Below are positions 27,996 to 35,411 of a stretch of DNA of 64,000 nt, one piece after another. This DNA is from Streptococcus oralis (GTDB lineage Bacteria; Bacillota; Bacilli; Lactobacillales; Streptococcaceae): assembly GCF_023611505.1 (NCBI RefSeq), contig NZ_CP097843.1:1488001-1552000 (forward strand). Direction: 5' to 3'. Both the position numbers and the translations under genes were made by a program. Under the pieces are notes generated by a model, which had not been told where the DNA came from, searched no databases, and saw nothing but the letters and a program-made list of their open reading frames with translations. Every line of letters starts with the position of its first letter. Positions within the stretch are counted from its first letter, which is position 1.

Positions 27996-28862
27996 TTATC
28001 CTAAAGACTTATGATTAAACAAGGCATGGGTTGCTTGGTGGATGTATTTGGCTGTTTCAGCATTATTCATGGTGTAGAGATGCACACCTGCGACATCCTG
28101 GGTCACCAAGTCCACGATCTGATCCACGGCATAGGCAAGTCCTGCTGCTCTGAGCGACTCAGGGTCATGCTCATACTTGTCTAAGATGGCCTTAAATTTA
28201 CGTGGAAGGTGGATATTCTCACAAGTCTTCAAGAGACGAAGCGCTTGGTTACGGTTCAGAATGGGCATAATCCCCGCATGAATAGGAACATCAATCCCTG
28301 CCAAGGTACACTTGTCTTGGAAATCATAGAAACGCTCATTGTCAAAGAAAAGCTGCGTTACAAGGCTTGAACAGCCTGCATCCACTTTCTTCTTGAGATT
28401 TTGAATATCCGAGATCTGGTTTGGCGAGTCAGGGTGCCCTTCTGGATAGCAAGCGCCAACAATATCAAAGTGAGGGGCTTGTTCCTTGATGAACTCGATC
28501 AAGTCCGTTGCATAGCGGAAATCCTTTTGTGGTTCCACATCTGGGATGATATCTCCACGCAGGGCCAAGATTTTCTGTACCCCAACCTTATCCAAGTCTG
28601 CAATGGTTTCAGCAACCTTGTCCTTGGTCAGATAGATAGCTGGTAAGTGGGCAATAGTTGGAATCGCCAAGTCATTCTGGATAAAGTCAGCCAAACGAAC
28701 CGTTGTTTCCTTGATATTAAATTTATTATTGCTAGCAGTCACACTGATAAAGTGCGGTGTTAACTCTCGCATATCCTGCAAGGCAGAAATAATTTTATCA
28801 TTACCCACTGCTGGGTTTGGAGGGAACACTTCAAATGAGAGTGACGGTGTTTGGCGTGACAT
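27996..28862 (-). CDS. metF: 5,10-methylenetetrahydrofolate reductase
   Basis: A 288-residue FAD-dependent reductase that makes 5-methyltetrahydrofolate, the methyl donor used by MetE. It opens with the family-like LSFEVFPPNPAVGNDK containing the catalytic Glu. Downstream are the barrel motifs LALRGDIIPD and GCYPEGHPDS and the C-terminal VHLYTMNNAE. It follows metE by 63 bases and is expected to be in the same methionine-controlled operon. Length is normal. Confidence 0.97.
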   Translation of the reverse strand: MSRQTPSLSFEVFPPNPAVGNDKIISALQDMRELTPHFISVTASNNKFNIKETTVRLADFIQNDLAIPTIAHLPAIYLTKDKVAETIADLDKVGVQKILALRGDIIPDVEPQKDFRYATDLIEFIKEQAPHFDIVGACYPEGHPDSPNQISDIQNLKKKVDAGCSSLVTQLFFDNERFYDFQDKCTLAGIDVPIHAGIMPILNRNQALRLLKTCENIHLPRKFKAILDKYEHDPESLRAAGLAYAVDQIVDLVTQDVAGVHLYTMNNAETAKYIHQATHALFNHKSLG

Positions 28863-28925
28863 ATGTAATAACCTTTTCTAGTTGATTTCTTTTTGAACAA
28901 CCATTGTATGGAGAGAAATCGAATC

Positions 28926-31175
28926 TTACAATTTCTCACGCGCAGCTTTTGCAGCTTCTACAAGGCGGATCAAGCTTTCTTTTGTTTCTGGAATACCACG
29001 TGTTTTCAAACCACAGTCAGGGTTGATCCAAACTTTCTTGCTTGGAACTTTGGCAAGAATAGCATCGATTGTGTGGTCGATTTCGCCTTCATTTGGCACA
29101 CGAGGTGAGTGGATATCGTATACCCCAGGTCCCACTTCTGTTTGGAAGTTTTTCGCTTTGAGTTCGTCCAAGATTTCAAGGTTTGAACGGCTTGCTTCAA
29201 AGGAAATAACGTCCGCATCCATGTTGTCGATAGCTGGGATGATATCTGTAAATTCTGAGTAACACATGTGAGTGTGGATTTGAGTATCTGGCGCAACTGT
29301 TGAGTGTACCAAGCGGAAGGCAGGAATGGCCCAGTCAAGGTAGTCTTCGTACCAGTCGCTACGACGGAGTGGCAATTTTTCACGAAGAGCAGCCTCGTCG
29401 ATTTGGATGATTTTCACACCTGCAGCTTCAAGGTCAAGAACTTCATCCTTAATAGCAAGAGCGATTTGAAGAGTAGAATCCTTGATAGAGATGTCTTCAC
29501 GTGGGAATGACCAGTTGAGGATGGTAACAGGCCCAGTCAACATACCCTTAACAGGTTTGTCCGTACGACTTTGTGCGTAGCTAGACCATTTGACAGTGAT
29601 TGGGTTGAGACGAGTGACATCACCCCAGATGATTGGTGGTTTCACCCCACGCATACCGTATGATTGTACCCAACCATTCTTAGAGAAGAGGTAACCTGAC
29701 AAGTTTTGACCGAAGTACTCAACCATGTCGTTACGCTCGAACTCACCGTGTACAAGTACGTCAAATCCAACTTCTTCTTGCCATTTAATCCATTCATCGA
29801 TGGTTTCAGCAAGGAAAGCGTCATACTCTTCTTGAGTCAACTCACCCTTACGGAAGGCCAAACGTTTTGCACGAACTTCTTTTGTTTGAGGGAATGAACC
29901 GATGGTTGTTGTTGGAAGAGCTGGAAGTTTGAAAGCGTCTTCTTGGATGACTTCACGTTCAGCAAAGGCTGGCAAACGAGTGTAGTCTGCTTCCGTCAAA
30001 CCAGCGATGCGCGCACGAAGTTCTGCATTTTCACCCACACGTTCAGTCGCAAAAAGTTCTTTGTTAGCTGCAAGAGCTTCTGCGCCTTGACCGTTGCGGA
30101 TAGCATCCAAGTCACGAAGTTCTTCCAATTTTTCAACCGCAAAGGCAAAGTGGTTCAAGATAGCTGGCTCAAATTCTTCGTTAGCAGTTGTAAATGGTAC
30201 ATGAAGAAGGGAGCATGAGCTTGTCAAAACGATGTTTTCAGCTGGGATTTGCTCAAGAACAGCCAAACTCTTTTCGTAATTGTTGCGCCAGATGTTTTTA
30301 CCATTGACAATACCTGCATAAAGAGTCTTGTCCGCTGGGAAACCACCTTTAACGAGTTCAAGAGTTTTCTTACCTTCAACGAAGTCCAAACCGATGGCAT
30401 CTACTGGCAAGTTCACAAGATCAGCGTAAACGTCACGAACGTCACCGAAGTAAGTTTGAAGCAAGACTTCAAGACCTTTTTTGTCAGCCAAGAGTTTGTT
30501 GTAGAGATTCAAGAAGAGAGCTTTTTCTTCAGCTGTCAAGTCTTTGACAAGAGCCGCTTCGTCGAGTTGGATGCGAGTCGCACCAAGTTCCGCCAATTTA
30601 GCAAAAACTTCTTGGTAAGCAGCTACTAAGCTATCTACAAAGTCTTCTGCTTTCACGCCTTCTTCAAAGTCTGATAATTGAAGGAAAGTGAATGGACCTA
30701 CAAGAACAGGACGAGTGTTCAATCCAAGTTCTTTTGCTTCTTGGAACTCATCAAAGATCTTATGACCAGCCAATTTAACTTGAGTGTCTTTTTCAAACTT
30801 AGGAACGATGTAGTGGTAGTTGGTGTTGAACCATTTCTTCATTGGAAGGGCACGAACATCCCCTTTTTCACCTTGGTAACCACGCGCCAAAGCAAAGTAG
30901 CGCTCAAGTTCTGATAATTCCAAGTTTTGAACAGATGCAGGAACCACGTTGAAGAGGAAGGCCGCATCTAGGAAGTTGTCATAGTGAGAAAAGTCATTTG
31001 ATGGGATTTCAGTGATGCCTTTTTCTTTGACAATGTTCCAGTGTTTTGCGCGCAAGTCTTTTGCGGCTGCAAGGAGTTCTTCTTCTGAGATTTCTTTTCT
31101 AAAGTATTTTTCAGTTGTAAATTTTAATTCGCGGAATTCGCCCAAACGAGGGAAACCGATGATAGTAGTTGACAT
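28926..31175 (-). CDS. metE: Cobalamin-independent methionine synthase
   Basis: A 749-residue enzyme that transfers a methyl group from methyltetrahydrofolate to homocysteine. It has the two-barrel layout: N-terminal domain about 1-370, C-terminal catalytic domain about 420-749. Zinc-site residues lie in HTHMCYSEF (His and Cys) and in the C-terminal [10 protein letters not shown]. The start, [17 protein letters not shown], follows GGAGGACACATC. It heads the metE-metF operon behind a MET-box. Confidence 0.98.
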   Translation of the reverse strand: MSTTIIGFPRLGEFRELKFTTEKYFRKEISEEELLAAAKDLRAKHWNIVKEKGITEIPSNDFSHYDNFLDAAFLFNVVPASVQNLELSELERYFALARGYQGEKGDVRALPMKKWFNTNYHYIVPKFEKDTQVKLAGHKIFDEFQEAKELGLNTRPVLVGPFTFLQLSDFEEGVKAEDFVDSLVAAYQEVFAKLAELGATRIQLDEAALVKDLTAEEKALFLNLYNKLLADKKGLEVLLQTYFGDVRDVYADLVNLPVDAIGLDFVEGKKTLELVKGGFPADKTLYAGIVNGKNIWRNNYEKSLAVLEQIPAENIVLTSSCSLLHVPFTTANEEFEPAILNHFAFAVEKLEELRDLDAIRNGQGAEALAANKELFATERVGENAELRARIAGLTEADYTRLPAFAEREVIQEDAFKLPALPTTTIGSFPQTKEVRAKRLAFRKGELTQEEYDAFLAETIDEWIKWQEEVGFDVLVHGEFERNDMVEYFGQNLSGYLFSKNGWVQSYGMRGVKPPIIWGDVTRLNPITVKWSSYAQSRTDKPVKGMLTGPVTILNWSFPREDISIKDSTLQIALAIKDEVLDLEAAGVKIIQIDEAALREKLPLRRSDWYEDYLDWAIPAFRLVHSTVAPDTQIHTHMCYSEFTDIIPAIDNMDADVISFEASRSNLEILDELKAKNFQTEVGPGVYDIHSPRVPNEGEIDHTIDAILAKVPSKKVWINPDCGLKTRGIPETKESLIRLVEAAKAAREKL

Positions 31176-31255
31176 GATGTGTCCTCCAAAAATTGTTGTT
31201 GAAACTATCTTAACAGAAAAGAAACTGTCTGTATAATTGTAAATAATTAGGCTTT

Positions 31256-31276
31256 GATATAGTTTGAAACTATATC
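31256..31276. promoter_or_regulatory. MET-box (MetR/MtaR-type operator) upstream of metE
   Basis: GATATAGTTT and AAACTATATC form a perfect 10-base inverted repeat around a single G, centred about 90 bases upstream of metE. This fits the streptococcal MET-box TATAGTTTnAAACTATA bound by LysR-type methionine regulators. Nearer metE, GATAGTTTC (about 31202-31210) looks like a second half-site. Confidence 0.85.
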
Positions 31277-31284
31277 ACTCTTTT

Positions 31285-31319
31285 GGTCAAAAGAAAAAGA
31301 CTTGAGACCAGCATCTCAA
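31285..31319 (-). terminator. Probable terminator after the HigBA-type operon
   Basis: On the minus strand TTGAGA pairs with TCTCAA (31319-31302) over a 6-base loop, followed by GTCTTTTTCTTTT. Confidence 0.55.
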
Positions 31320-31528
31320 ATCCTTTGTATAGCTTGTTTGGTGGCTGTATATTAGTTGGAATGCTCAAACGAGCTATTGACGATTCTTATAAGTGCCTAT
31401 GGCTTGTTATTAGAAAAAACTATAGGTTGGTTTTCCTTTGGTATTTTTGATATTTCCCTTGAAAAGTGCGGACGGAAGATGAAATTGTCCAGTGGATGAT
31501 TTTAGAAATCCTAGAAATTTCATCCCTA
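31320..31528. other. Intergenic region with no recognised gene
   Basis: About 210 bases between the terminator and the antitoxin stop. I see a loose inverted repeat GATGAAATT/AATTTCATC (about 31478-31525) but no ORF, promoter or RNA motif I can support. Confidence 0.5.
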
Positions 31529-31822
31529 TCAATTTTTTTCCTGTTCAAGTGGGACGACTGCTAGTGTCTTGCCTAAACTGGCTAAAACTTTCAAAACCGT
31601 ATCCAATTGAGGGCTAGTCTTGCCTGTTTCCATCCTAGCTATGACGGGCTGACTTACTCCACTGAGTTCCTCTAGCTTTTTCTGACTGATTCCTTGATCT
31701 CGTCTGGCCTCAATCAACTCACTCATGATAGCTACTCGCATATCACTTTCAAGTATTTCCTCCTTGGTAAAAAGTTCTGACCGAACATCCTTCCAATTAC
31801 TTCCAATGGCACTATTCTTCAT
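31529..31822 (-). CDS. Xre-family antitoxin (HigA type)
   Basis: A 97-residue protein with a Cro/C1 helix-turn-helix at about residues 35-90 ([20 protein letters not shown]). An N-terminal segment with [12 protein letters not shown] probably contacts the toxin. It overlaps the upstream toxin gene by 11 bases. Toxin-first order is typical of HigBA-like systems. ATG at 31822 is preferred over GTG at 31825, but both are possible. It should neutralise the toxin and repress the operon. Confidence 0.85.
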   Translation of the reverse strand: MKNSAIGSNWKDVRSELFTKEEILESDMRVAIMSELIEARRDQGISQKKLEELSGVSQPVIARMETGKTSPQLDTVLKVLASLGKTLAVVPLEQEKN

Positions 31823-32177
31823 CACTTAACCCTCTTTCTTTTAAGTCCTTCAGTTCACGCTTGGCTTTATCAATTTCTCTCCTAGGAGTTTTCTGAGTCT
31901 TTTTGACAAAATGATGTAAGAGAACAAAACTCCCATCAAGCCACGCTACAAATAAAATCCTATCTCTAAGAGGTCTTAGTTCCCAAATCTCATCTTCTAA
32001 ATGTTTGATATAGGGTTCACCAGTTCTAGTCCCATGATGACTAAGCAACTCGATATAGTCATTTAGTTTATTGAGTTTGATGCGACTATCCTTACTCTTC
32101 TTTCTAGCCAATTCTCTCATGTAATCTAAGACTGGCTCGTTTCCATTTTTGTCCTTATAGAAGTAAATCGTATGCAT
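31812..32177 (-). CDS. RelE/HigB-type toxin (Gp49-like)
   Basis: A 121-residue protein of the Gp49/HigB group within the RelE superfamily, expected to cleave mRNA at the ribosome. Family-like features are the opening [19 protein letters not shown], the core [20 protein letters not shown] with conserved Glu and Arg, and the tail [14 protein letters not shown] start at ATG 32177; the codon before it is TTG. It is the first gene of the pair and has its own promoter with an inverted repeat. No membrane or export signal is present. Confidence 0.87.
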   Translation of the reverse strand: MHTIYFYKDKNGNEPVLDYMRELARKKSKDSRIKLNKLNDYIELLSHHGTRTGEPYIKHLEDEIWELRPLRDRILFVAWLDGSFVLLHHFVKKTQKTPRREIDKAKRELKDLKERGLSDEE

Positions 32178-32199
32178 CAAATAGCCTATTTCTAATTCA

Positions 32200-32218
32200 A
32201 TTATAACTCAAAAGTTAT
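32200..32218 (-). promoter_or_regulatory. Toxin-antitoxin promoter with operator-like inverted repeat
   Basis: TATAAT on the minus strand (32205-32200) overlaps the inverted repeat ATAACT (32203-32208) / AGTTAT (32213-32218). The repeat lies between -10 and -35 (TTTACT, 17-base spacing), well placed for autorepression by the antitoxin. Confidence 0.65.
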
Positions 32219-32333
32219 TAAAAGTAAATTCTAATACCCATAAAAAGAAGACCTTAGAATCATTCTAAAGGTCTCATCTTTATTATTCGAAAAAATTATG
32301 AGAAGAGTTATAATGTGGAGCTAATCCTTACTC

Positions 32334-32699
32334 TTACTCCAGCTCAATGCCTTTCTCTCGGAGATTAGCCAGACATTCCTCATAGTATCCTGCATCATGC
32401 TCACTATAGATGGGCTTGCCTAGCTTCTCCTCTGCTAAATCTTGATAAGAAGAGCAGGTCTTACCGCGGTAGTTCTTGTCCAGCCACTCTGGACTGACCT
32501 TATAGCCACGGTCAGCCATCTCCTCCATGATCAAGCGATGATAGGCATAGAGACGATAGGGCGAGTGGGTAAAGACATAATCAACCGTCGCATGCTTTCT
32601 GCCCCAGCCATTGCCACGTAGGGCGCAGCACTCTCGATGTTGCCCCAAGAGTTGAGGACGGGGAAGCTGTGAAATCAAAGCCTCATGCCAAAGTCTCAT
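32334..32699 (-). CDS. DenV-like pyrimidine-dimer glycosylase family protein (Pyr_excise/TIGR02328)
   Basis: A 121-residue protein opening MRLWHEALISQLPRPQLLGQ, then HRECCALRGNGWG. This matches the bacterial family related to T4 endonuclease V. Glu23, the T4 catalytic acid position, is present, but residue 2 is Arg, whereas T4 endonuclease V uses the amino group of Thr2. So a glycosylase role is uncertain. The central part holds HSPYRLYAYHRLIMEEM. The gene overlaps the YbgA-like gene by 17 bases and is translated after it. Confidence 0.8.
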   Translation of the reverse strand: MRLWHEALISQLPRPQLLGQHRECCALRGNGWGRKHATVDYVFTHSPYRLYAYHRLIMEEMADRGYKVSPEWLDKNYRGKTCSSYQDLAEEKLGKPIYSEHDAGYYEECLANLREKGIELE

Positions 32700-33087
32700 G
32701 GGAGTCTCCTTTCAGTAAAGTCGAATGTTGCAAGTAGGTATTTGGATAGCGATTAAGCAACTCTCGAGTTTTAGTAATCAAGTCTTCCTTAGAAGCCTGA
32801 CCAAAGCGATAGCGATCAAGCAAAAGCATATAGTCTTTGCGCTCAACATCTGTCGCTTTCTTTTTGAAATAACCCCAAATATGCTGAAAGGCATTGCAAA
32901 CCTGACCTCTATGCTCTGGGATTTGACAGGCACGGTCGATCAGTTCTTGAACATGACTTACCTCCACCTGTTCATTCTTGAGATATTGACGAATCTCATT
33001 GTAAATATTGCTGGAATGGCTCAAAACGAGATATTTGTTTCTAGCCCAGAGTTGTTGGCACTGGGATTTTTGGTTAGTTTGTTCCAT
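32683..33087 (-). CDS. YbgA-like (DUF1722) protein
   Basis: A 134-residue DUF1722 protein. Family-like segments are WARNKYLVLSHSSNIYNEIR near the N-terminus, then AFQHIWGYFKKKATDVERK, LLDRYRFGQASKEDL and the conserved ending NRYPNTYLQHSTLLKG. In other bacteria DUF1722 is found fused to or beside DNA photorepair genes, so pairing with a DenV-like gene fits a DNA repair setting, but its activity is not known. GGAG precedes the ATG. An extended -10 (TGATAAAAT) lies about 90 bases upstream. Confidence 0.85.
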   Translation of the reverse strand: MEQTNQKSQCQQLWARNKYLVLSHSSNIYNEIRQYLKNEQVEVSHVQELIDRACQIPEHRGQVCNAFQHIWGYFKKKATDVERKDYMLLLDRYRFGQASKEDLITKTRELLNRYPNTYLQHSTLLKGDSHETLA

Positions 33088-33191
33088 GTTTCTCCTTGCT
33101 ATCTATCCGTTTCCAGGAAATATGGAAACAAAGTTTTGTCTAAACCTCTTTCAAAAAATGTATTATTTCTCCTATTTTATCATAATTCTAT

Positions 33192-33213
33192 AAAAACCAC
33201 TCGACCTGAGTAG
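33192..33213 (-). terminator. Terminator after the first KAP NTPase gene
   Basis: On the minus strand CTACTC pairs with GAGTGG (33213-33197), followed by TTTTTAT. Confidence 0.7.
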
Positions 33214-33299
33214 AGCAAGTAATTTTTATATAAAATGCTAATTTAGTGTAACGGTAAGAAATAAGCAATAAACTAGAAAAATACCCAAATTTTAAAATC

Positions 33300-35168
33300 C
33301 TAATCCCTGCGTCTATGTTCTCCATCTATTTTCTCATCAAATGTGAATCCTTTTGATTCCAGCTGATCAAGTTTCAGGCGAATCTTTTTAATAACATCCT
33401 CCCTATAATCTTCAAAATCATGTGGTGGTTCAAAAGTGTATTTACCTATCCAAAGAGTATAGATCATATTTTCTGGGATAATATCAAAATCAAAATAATT
33501 CTCATCAGTAGATAGAATCCCTTGAAATTTCCAAAATGATAAAAATTCCTTATCTCCAAAACAATCTATCGCATTCCATATACTACTATCCCATTTCTTA
33601 AATTGCCCAAATTTATTAACCGCACTTAGATAGGTCAATAGGAAGAAATCTTTCCGATTTAGCTTGGCAAAATTTTCATTATTAATCTCTAATTTTGTAT
33701 AGTGAAGTCCCAAATCATGGAAGCTAAGTACTCTATGCTTTTCCATAAAATAAATGATTTCAGACTGGTCTAAACCTTCTTTCCTAAGAATAGTTTCCCA
33801 AAAATTTACAATCCTAGCTATTGTTTCCTTGCTTAAAGGAGTATTTCTCTCATATCTAGGGATTTCTTCATTCAATTTTTCTTCAACAATATAGTCCATT
33901 GCAGAGCTATTATAAGATTTCAGAGATTCCTGTATAGTAATACGTAGTAGTTTAGCTTTCTGAATTTCAGAAAAAGATTTATATTCGCTTGAGAGATATT
34001 GATAAAAATCTTTGTTATAGTTTGCCTCTCTTAGTTCTCTGGATAATTCATTACTGTCTGTTTCAAGTAATGTATTAAATTCCTCTTTTGTATGATTTAG
34101 AGGTTCTTCATAGAGAAAATAGGCTGGTTTATTCTTTTTATAGTTCGGTGGATATTGGTTATGGTCTGATTGCTGAATGTCAGATAATATTTCCTGTATG
34201 CTTCGTCCAAACTTGAAAATCTCTGTAAAACTTGTTTCTTCATCATCCTTAACTTTTATTTCTTCGTTCTTTAATAGTTGTTTATATAATTCAGGATAAA
34301 AAAGATAAGCGTAGATAATCCAAAGTTGCTGTTCTTCTTGAACATGTTCAAACTTCTTCCTTGAAAAGAATTCTTGATTGACATAGTCATTAAAATGATT
34401 ACGATCTCGCAAATTTCTGTTTTCAAAGCTAAACCTTCTCCAAAAATCATCTGACAAACTCGTATTGAGTTTTTTACTTAACAACTCAAAATAATCTTGC
34501 CAAATATTTGATGGGTGAAGAACAAATGGTAGTTCTATCCGTCTATCAATAATTTTAGAGAGGAAATTATTGTCGTTAAGATGTACTTTCTCAATATCTC
34601 CAACAAAAACAATTGGAATCTTGCCATTAAGCAAGCTAAAAATTTTATAACTCTCCTCTTGTTGTTTGTTAGACATTCGATCAAAATCATCAATAACTAA
34701 TACTTTTCGAGATAATGATAGACATTTAGAAGTTAGTAAACAACTGTAAAAACCATCTGATTTGATTTTAAAAAATTGATAGATTGCTACTAATAAAACA
34801 ATACTCCCAATAATTAATTTAACACAAAAAGATTCAAAAAAAGAACTTAAACCCAAATCAACTACATTAGTCATTAAGATAGAAACTGCGACACATAAAA
34901 CTATGAAAATCCTTAAAAGGCTATATACCAACGGGTGTAATTTTGAAAAAACAATCTCAATCGTTGAGCGGTTATCGCTTAATCTCCAAAAGTCTATCGT
35001 AACTAATTTTTTATTAGTATTCTTACCAACTTCAACTAGAAATTCTGTTTTTCCAGAACCCCAGTTCCCATTTAAGAAATAAGTTTTATTTTCTTCAAGT
35101 AATTTAGCAACATTTTTAGCTGCTACTGAAGTATCAATGTGCTTTAATGTAATAAATCTATCATCCAT
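33300..35168 (-). CDS. KAP-family P-loop NTPase with membrane insertion (KAP1)
   Basis: A 622-residue protein of the KAP (Kidins220/ARMS and PifA) NTPase group. Walker A is GNWGSGKT (residues 34-41, Lys40) and Walker B is LVIDDFDR (Asp160-Asp161). Two membrane helices (about 85-105 and 113-135) lie between them, the layout typical of KAP proteins. The long C-terminal part (about 210-622) is charged, Tyr/Phe-rich and unfamiliar. The start at 35168 gives MDDRFITLKHID; the upstream frame contains the promoter. A+T content looks higher than in the flanking core genes. The gene is monocistronic. Function is unknown; phage defence is an inference from PifA. Confidence 0.8.
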   Translation of the reverse strand: MDDRFITLKHIDTSVAAKNVAKLLEENKTYFLNGNWGSGKTEFLVEVGKNTNKKLVTIDFWRLSDNRSTIEIVFSKLHPLVYSLLRIFIVLCVAVSILMTNVVDLGLSSFFESFCVKLIIGSIVLLVAIYQFFKIKSDGFYSCLLTSKCLSLSRKVLVIDDFDRMSNKQQEESYKIFSLLNGKIPIVFVGDIEKVHLNDNNFLSKIIDRRIELPFVLHPSNIWQDYFELLSKKLNTSLSDDFWRRFSFENRNLRDRNHFNDYVNQEFFSRKKFEHVQEEQQLWIIYAYLFYPELYKQLLKNEEIKVKDDEETSFTEIFKFGRSIQEILSDIQQSDHNQYPPNYKKNKPAYFLYEEPLNHTKEEFNTLLETDSNELSRELREANYNKDFYQYLSSEYKSFSEIQKAKLLRITIQESLKSYNSSAMDYIVEEKLNEEIPRYERNTPLSKETIARIVNFWETILRKEGLDQSEIIYFMEKHRVLSFHDLGLHYTKLEINNENFAKLNRKDFFLLTYLSAVNKFGQFKKWDSSIWNAIDCFGDKEFLSFWKFQGILSTDENYFDFDIIPENMIYTLWIGKYTFEPPHDFEDYREDVIKKIRLKLDQLESKGFTFDEKIDGEHRRRD

Positions 35169-35219
35169 AGTATTTCTTTCTAAAAAACAAAATATTTCAT
35201 AGCGCCTACTCTTATAAAA

Positions 35220-35225
35220 ATTATA
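35220..35225 (-). promoter_or_regulatory. Extended -10 promoter of KAP1
   Basis: On the minus strand TGGTATAAT (TATAAT at 35225-35220) gives a TGn extended -10, about 52 bases before the ATG. The -35 area is inside the preceding terminator. Confidence 0.6.
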
Positions 35226-35235
35226 CCACGAATCC

Positions 35236-35269
35236 ACAAAAATCCCCTTAGAAATCCATTTCTAAGGGG
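35236..35269 (-). terminator. Strong terminator after the helicase gene
   Basis: CCCCTTAGAAAT (35244-35255) pairs perfectly over 12 bases with ATTTCTAAGGGG (35258-35269), followed on the minus strand by ATTTTTG. It lies 11-45 bases upstream of the KAP1 -10. Confidence 0.85.
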
Positions 35270-35275
35270 TTGTCC

Positions 35276-35374
35276 TTATCCAGCTACTTGTTCTATTTCT
35301 TCTACTTTAACTTTCTTCTCCTTCTTACTTGAGCTAGTCAATCGTCTCTTACTGTCTCTAATTGTGTTTATATT
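35276..35374 (-). other. Lysine-rich open frame without a start, possible gene tail relic
   Basis: Between the helicase stop and its terminator a minus-strand frame reads NINTIRDSKRRLTSSSKKEK then KVKVEEIEQVAG to a TAA. There is no ATG and no ribosome binding site. It could be the leftover 3' end of a lost gene or chance. Confidence 0.25.
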
Positions 35375-35411
35375 TTAAGAGAATTTACTTATTTATCTCT
35401 TGTAAACTCCC

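Noticed and set aside
33300..35168. KAP1 as an AAA ATPase of a phage or conjugative element
   Set aside because: No integrase, relaxase, structural gene or att-like repeat is seen nearby, and the membrane insertion between Walker A and B fits KAP better.
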